Source: Antennarius striatus (lineage: Eukaryota > Chordata > Actinopteri > Lophiiformes > Antennariidae). From it: a stretch of 64,000 bases of DNA. The notes beneath the pieces are model-generated. The model did no database searches. It was not told the origin of the DNA and saw only the letters and a list, made by a program, of their open reading frames with translations. The DNA lies in the NCBI RefSeq assembly GCF_040054535.1, contig NC_090796.1:16721501-16785500 (forward strand). The letters are read 5' to 3'. This document shows positions 49,544 through 59,600 of this stretch, piece after piece. The translations under genes were made by a program, and so were the position numbers. Numbering within the stretch: position 1 is the stretch's first letter; each line of letters opens with the position of its first letter.

Positions 49544-50208
49544 TTATCGGTTGCACTCGTTGGTCCTGCAGCAGGTGGCGGTTGAAATCCCCGGCTGGTT
49601 CATCTGACTGCACTGCCTGGCCTGAAGGCATCCCTTGAAGTAGCCGGGTCCTGTGGGAGCAAGACAGGAAGCCTCAGCAACCAAGAACAACGCTTCTCCT
49701 TACTGGTGCTATACTGGTACTACTGGTGCTACTGGTGCTACTGGGGCTATACTGGTACTACTGGTGTTATACTGGTACTACTGGTGCTATTCTGGTACTA
49801 CTGGTGCTATACTCGTACTACTGGGGCTATACTGGTACTACTGGTGCTATACTGGTACTACTGGTGCTATACTGGTACTACTGGTGCTATACTGGTACTA
49901 CTGGTGCTATTCTGGTACTAGTGGTGCTACTGGGGCCCAGTGAGCTACTTACTGGATCCAACGTGGAAGATGACGCTGGCACAGACGCTGTCGGGACCGA
50001 CGCAGGTCTCCACAGGATTGGGGCAGTGCCTCTTTCCTCCACACCTACACCTCAACGCATCACCTGCACAGGAGCACACAGGTTGGGTTAAATCAGCTCA
50101 AGCTTCGTTTGTTTGTTTGTTTGTTTGTATGTTTGTTTGTTGGTCGCAGGTTTACTCACTCTGGCTGACAAACAGCAGAAGAAGAAGAGCACAGATCACA
50201 GCCTTCAT
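49544..50208 (-). CDS. Secreted Ly6/uPAR-domain protein, copy C
   Basis: Exons 50208-50160, 50063-49953 and 49650-49544 give 88 aa. The protein is almost the same as copy B; the visible change in exon 3 is ARQCSQMN in place of ARDCSQMN (Asp to Gln). Exon 2 has one silent change. All ten cysteines, the signal peptide, TATA-like box (50322-50331) and AATAAA (49477-49482) are present. The near-identity of the B and C genes and their left flanks points to a recent duplication or gene conversion. Function unknown, as for copies A and B. Confidence 0.8.
49700..49935. repeat. Intronic minisatellite of Ly6 copy C (about 12 x 20 bp)
   Basis: Same unit as in copies A and B. It fills about 236 of the 302 bases of intron 2. 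Confidence 0.95.
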
Positions 50209-50321
50209 GTTTCCTCACGTCTGCAGAGAGAAGATCCGACACTGTTTTAGCTCCGTTACCGTCTGTTGACTGAAGGCGTTGCTCCTGAACCGATGGGATG
50301 GATCTGGAGCTGGAGCTGCTC

Positions 50322-50331
50322 CTTTTTATCC
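50322..50331 (-). promoter_or_regulatory. TATA-like box of Ly6 copy C
   Basis: GGATAAAAAG on the minus strand, about 115 bases before the ATG. Confidence 0.5.
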
Positions 50332-50841
50332 TCCAGGTGCTCCATGTTTACTACGCTGCTCATTCTGGGTTTTCCTCAGTGACTCATGGAGGACGGGAAA
50401 CAGTCGCTCCCCCAGGAACACAACGATCTGATTATCAAGGGTTTCATGTCGTAATAACCAAACACACCTTCATAGGGAGGTTATAACACCAGGAATAACA
50501 GCTGGACTCTGTCCTGTCCTCTCTGGTCTTGACAGGAAATCTCTGAATCATCATGTTTGTTTTACTTTGGCACAAATCAGGAACAGCAGTCAAAATTTCC
50601 TCTGTTAAGAAACACAGTCTGCTGTCAACAACAATGATCACATGACCTTAAACCCAGAGATACTCAGTCATGGATTTAAATACAAATACATCTTTTATAT
50701 TGTAAATAAGTCCTCAACGTATGAACAAAATTGTTTCAGATCAGTTGTTCAATAGATGAATTGTTCTTAAGTCGTTATTTATTAAATTTCAATCTATAAT
50801 CTCCATTTGAGGTCATTTAAATGTCATTATAATTTATAATA

Positions 50842-51127
50842 TACAGTATTTTCCGCACTATTAGGCGCACCTAAAAGCCTTTTTCTCAATTTCTTATCAT
50901 CCAATGTGCCCTATATATGAAAAAAGTTTTAAAATAGACCATTCATTGTAGATGAGTTCTCAGATGCATTTTATAATCTAGTATGCTTTATGTATGAAAA
51001 TGTTTTTTTAAGTAGGCCATTCATTGAAGGTGCACTTTATAATCCAGTGCGCCCAATTTCCTCCGGGATTAATAAAGTATCTATCTATCTATCTATCTAT
51101 CTATCTTATAGTGTGGAAAATACTGTA
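50842..51127. mobile_element. MITE with 20-bp terminal inverted repeats
   Basis: TACAGTATTTTCCGCACTAT at 50842-50861 is matched by ATAGTGTGGAAAATACTGTA at 51108-51127, an inverted pair with one mismatch. Terminal TA on both ends would fit a Tc1/mariner-type TA duplication. Internal wording (AGGCGCACCTAAAAGCC, then AATCCAGTGCGCCC) is typical of a frequent teleost MITE. A retroposon-like tail with (ATCT)n occupies its right end at 51055-51107. Confidence 0.75.
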
Positions 51128-52369
51128 ATCCTTAAGGAGGAGGAGAAGAAGAAGAAAACACTTGAAGGAACTCTCCACCAGTTTTTAAGATCATTAACAA
51201 CAAGTCAGTCACTGTTGATGATGCACTGTAGCTACTGTAGCATGTAGCATAGCTTTAGCGTGAGGGAAAATGAGGAGGAAGCAGTTATTGTGGGTCAGAG
51301 TCAGAGATGTCATCAGAGAGATGGTCACCACTACCACTATCTTCACTAGGCTTTATCGTTCATGATAAACAGTAAAGTATCCAAGGTAGGAAGCCTGACG
51401 CTCTGAGATGCTAACAGAGACAACAACAAACAACAACAAGAGGGGGAGACGAGTGTTGGGGCTGCGATTGCAGAGGTCCTGCCACCACGAGGGTTGTGGC
51501 AGAAAGGGGAACTGCAGGACGATAGTCAGATATGGTGGCGCGCATTTGTTCGTATCTTTGAATGTTCGTAAGTTGAGGACTAACTATACATTTTCTAATA
51601 ATCAATTATTACAAGTGACTCATCTCAAACTATTTCCTGACGTTCAGGCTCTCCAGGAGGATTGTAAAGGACAAATATTGAGTTGTGATGTCCTAGAAAA
51701 AGACACAGTCACACATTTCTACAAACTTTATTCATCAGCCGTGTTAAAATCAGTCAAAAAGTAATCTGAGTATTGTGGGACGGTTGTTCCTGCATTGACA
51801 TTCAGCAGATTAACAACATTTCTGAGGACGTCTTTGTTTAAAAGTCTCTCTGTTTGTGTGATCCCAGCGTCAGACCAGGGGTTGAACGTTGAACGAGTTC
51901 AGACGACACATTTTAATAATTAACGCATCGACCGGACAGAAACATTCAGTTTGACCCCACAGGCGTGTTCACCCCCCCCCACCCCCCCCCCCCCACTAAT
52001 ACAGTTTCTGGGCTCACAATCAGAAGGTTGTCATGTGGAATGTTCACACGTCGATCTGGAAACCTTTTCCTTAGGAAAAAAGAATAAATAACTTTACCGT
52101 GCCAGAAGGTAAGAGGGATTAAACCGCTGTGAGGGTGCTGGAGAACATCAGTCCATACTGGAACCAGTGCTAAACCAGTGCTGCTTGTGAAGACACCAGT
52201 GAAGCTCACTTAATGCACAGGACATGCGTTTGCATAGAAATTATGAAAAGTCCAGGAGTGAAGAGGAAAGAATTAAACACTGTAAGGAGCAGCATTAAAG
52301 GAGCAGTTCACCCAAAACCACCTCCAGCCTTTAAGTCCAGTACGGAGCAGGAAGATCTGATGGAGCGTC
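51128..52369. other. Spacer left of the minisatellites
   Basis: No gene. There are poly-C runs at about 51970-51995. A minus-strand AATAAA at 51727-51732 could end a long kcnh4 3' UTR. Confidence 0.4.
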
Positions 52370-52535
52370 GATCACACCTGGAGCTCCATCCACCAATCAC
52401 ACCTGGAGCTCCACCCACCAATCACACCTGGAGCTCCATCCACCAATCACACCTGGAGCTCCATCCATCAATCACACCTGGAGCTCCATCCACCAATCAC
52501 ACCTGGAGCTCCACCCACCAATCACACCTAGAGCT
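52370..52535. repeat. 25-bp minisatellite (CACACCTGGAGCTCCA type)
   Basis: About seven copies of ATCACACCTGGAGCTCCATC followed by CACCA. Each contains the palindrome TGGAGCTCCA. Confidence 0.9.
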
Positions 52536-52596
52536 TCACAGCAAAACAAAACACCTGAAGAAGAGAGTACTTTAAAACACCTAGTCTTTATCGCCT

Positions 52597-53470
52597 TCAG
52601 GTGTTTAAACTAGTCTCTTCTTCAGGTGTTTAAACTAGTCTCTACTTCAGGTGTTTAAACTAGTCTCTTCAGGTGTTTAAACTAGTCTCTTCTTCAGGTG
52701 TTTAAACTAGTCTCTACAGGTGTTTAAACTAGTCTCTTCTTCAGGTGTTTAAACTAGTCTCTACTTCAGGTGTTTAAACTACTGTAGTCTCTTCTTCAGG
52801 TGTTTAAACTAGTCTCTTCTTCAGGTGTTTAAACTAGTCTCTTCAGGTGTTTAAACTAGTCTCTTCTTCAGGTGTTTAAACTAGTCTCTACAGGTGTTTA
52901 AACTAGTCTCTTCTTCAGGTGTTTAAACTAGTCTCTTCTTCAGGTGTTTAAACTAGTCTCTACAGGTGTTTAAACTAGTCTCTTCTTCAGGTGTTTAAAC
53001 TAGTCTCTACAGGTGTTTAAACTAGTCTCTTCTTCAGGTGTTTAAACTAGTCTCTTCAGGTGTTTAAACTAGTCTCTTCTTCAGGTGTTTAAACTAGTCT
53101 CTACAGGTGTTTAAACTAGTCTCTTCTTCAGGTGTTTAAACTAGTCTCTACAGGTGTTTAAACTAGTCTCTTCTTCAGGTGTTTAAACTAGTCTCTACAG
53201 GTGTTTAAACTAGTCTCTTCTTCAGGTGTTTAAACTAGTCTCTTCTTCAGGTGTTTAAACTAGTCTCTACAGGTGTTTAAACTAGTCTCTTCTTCAGGTG
53301 TTTAAACTAGTCTCTTCTTCAGGTGTTTAAACTAGTCTCTACAGGTGTTTAAACTAGTCTCTTCTTCAGGTGTTTAAACTAGTCTCTACAGGTGTTTAAA
53401 CTAGTCTCTTCTTCAGGTGTTTAAACTAGTCTCTACAGGTGTTTAGACTAGTCTCTTCTTCAGGTGTTTT
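52597..53470. repeat. Large minisatellite, 22- and 25-bp units
   Basis: About 36 copies of AGGTGTTTAAACTAGTCTCT followed by TCTTC or AC. Each unit holds the overlapping palindromes GTTTAAAC and ACTAGT. The array ends about 150 bases past the kcnh4 stop, so it lies in its 3' UTR or just downstream. Confidence 0.95.
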
Positions 53471-53619
53471 CGTTTGCTGCTGTTGTTTGATGGACTTTTC
53501 ATCAACATGATGGTGACATAAAGAAGAGAATCTGATCTGTGATTGGTCGGTTCTCCTAATAGCTGGTCTGGTCTTCAGGTCTGGTTTCTGGTCTAGTCTC
53601 AGGAGCCCCCCCTGCAGGT

Positions 53620-56600
53620 TTAATCTGTGAGGTCCAGACACCAGGACTGCTCGGTACTCTGAGTCTGGACTCCGATGCTGGACCTCCGTGAAGACGCACT
53701 TTCGCTGTCCCTGCTCTCCACAGACCCCCCCAGGAGACACTCCAGACTGGTGTGTTGTATGGCTGACGGGTCCCCCAGCGGTAGGTGGGGGGGCCCCAGA
53801 GCGTCCGACGGTGGTGATCCTGAATCCAGGGACGATCCCAGAGGCACGCCGATCAAAACGGGCGGAGACGCAGGCACAGGGCGGATGGAGGGGTGGGGGT
53901 CGTCCATCGGGAAGATGTTGGAGTCCTGGATCAGGTGATGAGAGGTCGGGGGTCGGGAGACGTTGACACCAGGCTCAGGGGGCGGGCACAGGCGGGGGGG
54001 TGGGCTGGCGTCCAGCAGGCTGTGTGTGGATGAACCAGTGGGGGCGCTGGACAAAAGGCAGGAGAAGTCATCGCCATCGCTGGGGGGCTGCAGGCACAAC
54101 ATGGGCTGGGATTGGCTGATGGTTGTTCTGATCGCACCGAGGGGTGCAAGGGAACGGCTGGGCCACGGGGGGGCTGTCACGCCCTCTGAATCGTGACACG
54201 GGGTTAATCTGGGGGCAGAGATTAAAGGCGGGCGTGGGCAGGAGGGGGCCGGTGGACTGGGGGTCTGAGGCTGATGGGGGCCCTCAGCTGGGTGGGTGGC
54301 TGAAGCCCGGCTGAAAGGCGTGTCTGTGGTGGGGGCTGCGGGGGTCCTGGACACCCCCGGGACGCCATAGGGGTATGAAGGGAGGGGGGTTTGGTAGCGA
54401 TGCAGCGACAGGTGGGCCTGGAGGAGGTGCATCATGTGGTGTAGCCCCTTCGTCAGCTCGGACACTTCCTGGTTCAATGCGCTCATCTGGGGGCAGAGGT
54501 CACATGACCAGTAAACACAAAACAGGAGCAGTTCACCCCCCATCAGGGCGGGGCTCCACTTTGTTTTAGGGTGACCTGCTTCTTCAAGTTTCGGCGCAGA
54601 GCGATAAATTCATCCACTTTGACTTAGAAGGAGTTTTTCTGCTGACCTCCCAAAAATAAAGCAGAGTAATTACCCCCCCACCACCGACACCCCCCACCCC
54701 CACTCCCAGAGGAGGCAGCGAAACCATAGAGGAAGAGAAAGGCTGTCATCGCATGCCGAGTCAGCGCTCCTGCTATGCATTACAGGCCGTTCTGCTGACT
54801 CATCAATGTGGGGCTGAGGCGACGCCCACCTGAGACCATCTGGAGGCCCCGCCCACCTCACACCCACAGCCTGACCTCACTCTGGTTTGTACGCCGCTGC
54901 TGATTGGACGACATGTTGTCTGCGGATTGGATCGCTCTGCGCCGAAGACCTTCTAAACACCAACACGCCGCTCGTCTTCATCGGTGTCTCACCTTGTGGT
55001 TGAGCTGAGTGACGCTTTGGCGGAACTCCTCCGTCTCCAGCAGCAGGGAGGGGCTAGTCTGGGAGGAGTCTGGAGGAAGAGGAGGGCACTTTAGAGGACT
55101 CACCTTCATCGTTCTTTACCACGTGTTGGCGGATGGATACGACATCAGTGAGACCGGATCTCGTTCTTTACCACGCGGATGTCGGCGGTGGGACTAACCT
55201 CGGCCGCTGCCTCCGGCGCCGGCTTTCGTCCCGCTGCGCTCCACGTTGAAATAGAAGGCGTGTCCGTTGTCCTCGATGCCGTCTACGACCCTGGAGGAAA
55301 GAGTTAAAGAACAGGTGAGATATTTTTACTGGAGCTAGCCGCCTCCCTCTCCTGGGGGCGGGGTGCACCTGAGCCCCCTGGATTCTGCATCACTTCAGGT
55401 GTCCTCCTCCTGCAATGAGTCACTGGTCAACGCCCACTTCCTCCCAGGTGATCCCTGTTGACATTAATACACCCACAAGATGAACTTCACTGCCCCCACT
55501 GGTTCCTGGTGGTACTGCACTGCTTTATCCATAAGTTAAAAAATGTTTAATGTTGTTTATTTATTTTTATGGTGTTGGTGTGACTCTTCATCACCATCCT
55601 CATCATGAAGGTGACGCTCCTGCTGGTCTCACCTGGGACTGAGGTCTGGGGGTCCAAAGCAGGCCACGGTCGGGATCAGCAGCTTTGAGGGTTTCTGTTC
55701 GGGCGCCGAGGTCGGGGTCCGGGTCGGGGTCGCCGTGGGGTTATGGTGCTCTCGTTTTGACGGCGGCTGAGGCGATGCGTTCTGACCGTGGAGGGCGCGG
55801 CTCAGGTTGGGCGAGCGGCACCGCCTCAGGGCGTTGAACTGTCGCAACTCGTCCCCCAGCAGGTTCCCCAGGGAGGTGCGGCGAACCGGGCTGCTGAAGC
55901 TGGGCAGCAGGAGGTTCCGGCGGGAGTGAGACGCCGGAGACAGACGGAAGGACTCGTCCAGGGCGTCGCCCTTCATTTCCACAATGGAGGGGAGGCGGGG
56001 CTCCTGGAAACAGAGAAACACGACCGACACTTGTCATGTGACACCTATCTATTTATCTATCTACCTGTCTATCTATATAACCCGCTGGTAAACGATGATC
56101 CCCTTTAGACGTTAACTACTTGCTGCTGAGGGTTTTTAATGACCAAACCAGCAGAAAAGTAGCTCACAAGCGACCCAGTTAGCGAGCTAATTCCTTCAGA
56201 CCTTCAGGGGAAGTCCCGCCTCCCACAGTAACCAGCAGCGATCCAAGAACGTCCCTGAAAAACCACCTTTACAACCAGAAACGTGCCCCAGAGAGCCACC
56301 GGAGTGACACACTTACACCGTATGAGGAGGAAACAACACGAATGAGAGGAGAAGGAGAAGGAGGAGAAGGAGAAGAACTGACCAGGGAGAGTCTGGGCGA
56401 CCTCGATAACCTACTGTGGCCCTAAAGGGACAAAAAGAAAGAACCATCCGTCAGGCGAAGTCATTCATTTCATCCTTATTGAACTTGAAAAATGGAAAAC
56501 AACCGTTACCATGACATCTATTGGATTAAAGGTGAAGAGTAAATGTTTCAGTTTGTCCTGACCTTCACAGATTGATTAAACCCCAAAATAAAATCACTTA

Positions 56601-59600
56601 ATTCCACTAAAACCTGCTCCAGATGAAGACCCAGATGTCCTTCATCACAGACTTTGTGCATATTTGGGTTTTTCCCTCCTCTGGTCGTTTCATTCCTGAC
56701 CAGCTGGAGGTCAGGAGTTCCGAAGGGAGGCAGGAATTACTTCACAAATGTTTGTTGCTTTTACTTGAAGTTTGCGGTCAGAGTCAGAAAGTGAAACATC
56801 GGAGGTCATCGCGATCATGTGACTCCTCTTTTTTAAAAGCAGGTGCGGCAGGCCGGAACACCAAGCGGGTCGAGCATCACCTGAATCAGCTGAGAGTCTA
56901 TTTTTATTAGCGCTGAGCTCATCTCGTCTCAAGCTTTTTTGTTTTTTCTGCAGCTGCTGCCTGTGTCACCGTTATTAAACGGCTACTGTCGCGTGGATTC
57001 GGAGGGGGGTGGTGTGACCGTTGTGTTCATCAAACCCCCACCCCCTGACGCCCCTGCGGCAACACACTCATTACAGTCCAACTATCTGGGCTCCCTGGCG
57101 GTGGGATGACCTTCTCTCTCTGCCCAGAACGCCTCCAGAATCCTTCATCTGTAGGAACTCTGAGGGAATAAAACAAACCAGCTCCAGCACCCCTGTAATA
57201 GCAGCTGTTGGCCACTGGGGGGCAGCAGAAACAAACTATAGCCACTTTTTTTTTTGACATCACATAAATTTAAATTGATGCTAACCATCAGGAGGATAGC
57301 TGATTAGCATGTTGTGCTAACTATCAGTGACATCTTGCATGTGATTACTTTGGCATTATAATTTATCTTTTTATTTAACCAGTGTTGTAAATATTTAGCT
57401 CCCGTTAGCACTAGCGGGCTATCACATGGAGAAAGAAGGCGTTTATGTTCTGCACCCAAACGGCAATAAAAGTTGAAATTGAATTATCGAGTTGAAAAAA
57501 GAAAATCCTCGTCTCCCATCTGGCAGCGTCTCTCTCTCTCTCCGTCCACGTCGAGGATTCTCATTTGGATGCTGCGATTGAAACGTCCCAACAATCTGTT
57601 CTTCTGGCAGCGTTTCTCTGCTGCTTCCTGCCGACAGTTCTTCAGCACCTCAGGAGCAACGTGGCAACAGTTCATACCCCAAATCTTCATCATCATCATA
57701 CCAGTCGACCTGAGGAAGACTGGTGTGTGTGTTTGTCAGTAGTCCTGATGACAGAAACCCAACTGCTCCTCTAAATCAGCTGCTCTGCCTGGTAAATGTG
57801 GAATAAAACCCCTCAAACATCTGGAGCAGTTTTCCCTTCAGCTTGACTGACAGGAAGGCATCCCACAGCTAAAGCAGCACAGATGTCCTCCTGAACAAAC
57901 CCCCAAAAAATAAGCCAGTAAAGGAGACAACAGAACAAACCAACCAGCAACAAGAGCTCCGAACGATGGGAATGTCTGATGGGAAACTGCAGCGTGAGAC
58001 GAAACATAGGGGCGCGGCTGGCGAGGGCGTTTGGGGGTGATGATGTCATCACAGCGTTAAGCTTTTTGCTTGAATCAAGGAGACTTGAGGTTCTAACAGC
58101 ATCTTTTCAAACCATCTCAGGCCTTTTGGAGACCTCTAAAGTACCTGATGCGCTAATGGTAGCATTAGCTTTGGGAGGTACATGTTTCTCTTTGAATTGT
58201 TGGTCCTAAAGATGTTTTTAAAATTTAATTTCCATTCTTAATTTCCCTTCGGGGATCGTAATAGTGTAAAAGTGTAAAAAAAAAAAATTTAATTAAAAAA
58301 ACCCACGTGTGAACGGATTCATTCTGGATTCATTCTGGATTGACGTTTGTGAGGTGTGGTGGACGTGTGAGCCGAACCTCATCCTGGCTGCCCTCCCGCA
58401 GGTTGTAAGTGAGGTTGTTGTGGATGTCAGCGGCGAACACGCTGCCGTACTCGGGGTAGAGGTCCAGCACCTCCCTCAGGCCGCGGACGCTGATGTACTG
58501 GAGGTCGCAGTAGGTCAGCGCCTTCACGTCCGCGTTGGTCTTGATCACCTGATCCGATCCCGGCAGGTCTGACCCAATCAGGTCCCCTTTTCCTGAAATC
58601 AGAACAGGAAGTATGGGCGTGGCTGCTTGTGATGCTAAGCTAACGCTTTACGCACCTAAAGGAGACCCACCTAGGATCGCCAGCACCATGCTGTCCTTCA
58701 GGACCTCCAGCGATCCGGAGCACACAAAGTAGTTAGCATGCAGGGCGTCGCCCTGGCGGATGAGGTACTCCCCAGGGACGCAGAAGGAGGTTTTTATGTG
58801 GAGGGACATGGAGCGCAGACACCCCCGGCTGGCCCCCTTGAAGACGGGCAGCTGCAGGATGTCCTTATTCAGATGCATGGCGATGTCGGCGCGCAGCTCG
58901 TCAGGGAAGTCATGCAGGAGCTAAAGGGGAGGGACAGGGGGGAGGGGGGGTGTTAGAGGGGTCGACCTCGGGGTCAAACTGCAGGCGTCACATGACGGCT
59001 CAGGGAATTGGCGTACCTCGTTGACGTCGATGCCGTTGTTGACGGACCAGGTGGTCTGGAAGTACTCCAGCATGCGCTGCTTGAGCTGCTGGGACAGGCG
59101 GTGGACGCGGATGAAGTCCTTCAGGTCCTTCATGCGGGTGTGGTAGAGCGAGCGGCGCGAGTACATGCGCTGAATGATGGCCGTCACGTTACCGAAGACC
59201 AGAGCGTGCATCAGCGCTGCCAGACAGCATGAAAAATAATAGAAAATAAATGGAAATCGAAAGAAATTTACAGCTGGTTTTAATGACTGAAATTAATTTT
59301 TGTTAAATTTCAGAATGAGTTAAGAGTAGATCAGATTTTTTAAAATCAAAATACAACATTTTCATAATTTATCTGCTGATTTTTAAATATTTTATTCCAT
59401 CCCCATGGGTGTGTTTCATATATACCCAAAAAAAATCATTAAGAAACACCAGAGCTGATAAGTTCCAGATGATTGATCACAGATCAATCATAAAGGGCTG
59501 AAACCATCTGATGGAAACAAGCTGTGTCTTAAATTCGTCCTCTGGCGCCGGCGTGCAGACCAGAACGCCGCTCCGCCGGGCGCCCAAACGCCCCCTGGCA

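Larger units (their letters stand above)
45830..50790. repeat. Segmental tandem triplication carrying three Ly6-like genes
   Basis: Three units of about 1.8, 1.6 and 1.5 kb start near 45830, 47640 and 49260, each opening with GTGGATGAACTCGACTGGTG. Each holds one complete minus-strand Ly6 gene, an intronic minisatellite, a (TTTG)n tract in intron 1 and a common upstream region. Units 2 and 3 are nearly identical across their left halves, and all three are nearly identical across the exon 1-2 and promoter parts. The third unit decays after about 50700. Confidence 0.9.

Noticed and set aside
46219-50091. Plus-strand open frames of 100-230 codons rich in Tyr-Trp and Gly-Thr-Thr-Gly over the Ly6 introns
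   Set aside because: They are produced by the stop-free 20-bp minisatellite, which is open in all plus-strand frames, and they cross spliced exons of the minus-strand Ly6 genes. There is no sign of a real collagen-like or membrane protein.
52213-52575. 120-codon plus-strand ORF with repeated SHLELHPPIT-like segments
   Set aside because: It follows the 25-bp minisatellite at 52370-52535. Since 25 is not a multiple of 3, the apparent protein repeat is just the frame cycling.
52597-53470. Regularly spaced repeats resembling a CRISPR array
   Set aside because: The units abut directly with no unique spacers, and the setting is a vertebrate genome. It is a minisatellite.
45830-53600. Possible hypocretin gene near kcnh4
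   Set aside because: In human HCRT lies on the other (5') side of KCNH4, which is beyond the right edge here. I found no amidated neuropeptide pattern in this interval.
53675-54196. Plus-strand ORFs opposite the last kcnh4 exon
   Set aside because: Shadows of a GC-rich proline-coding exon; no family resemblance and no splice context.
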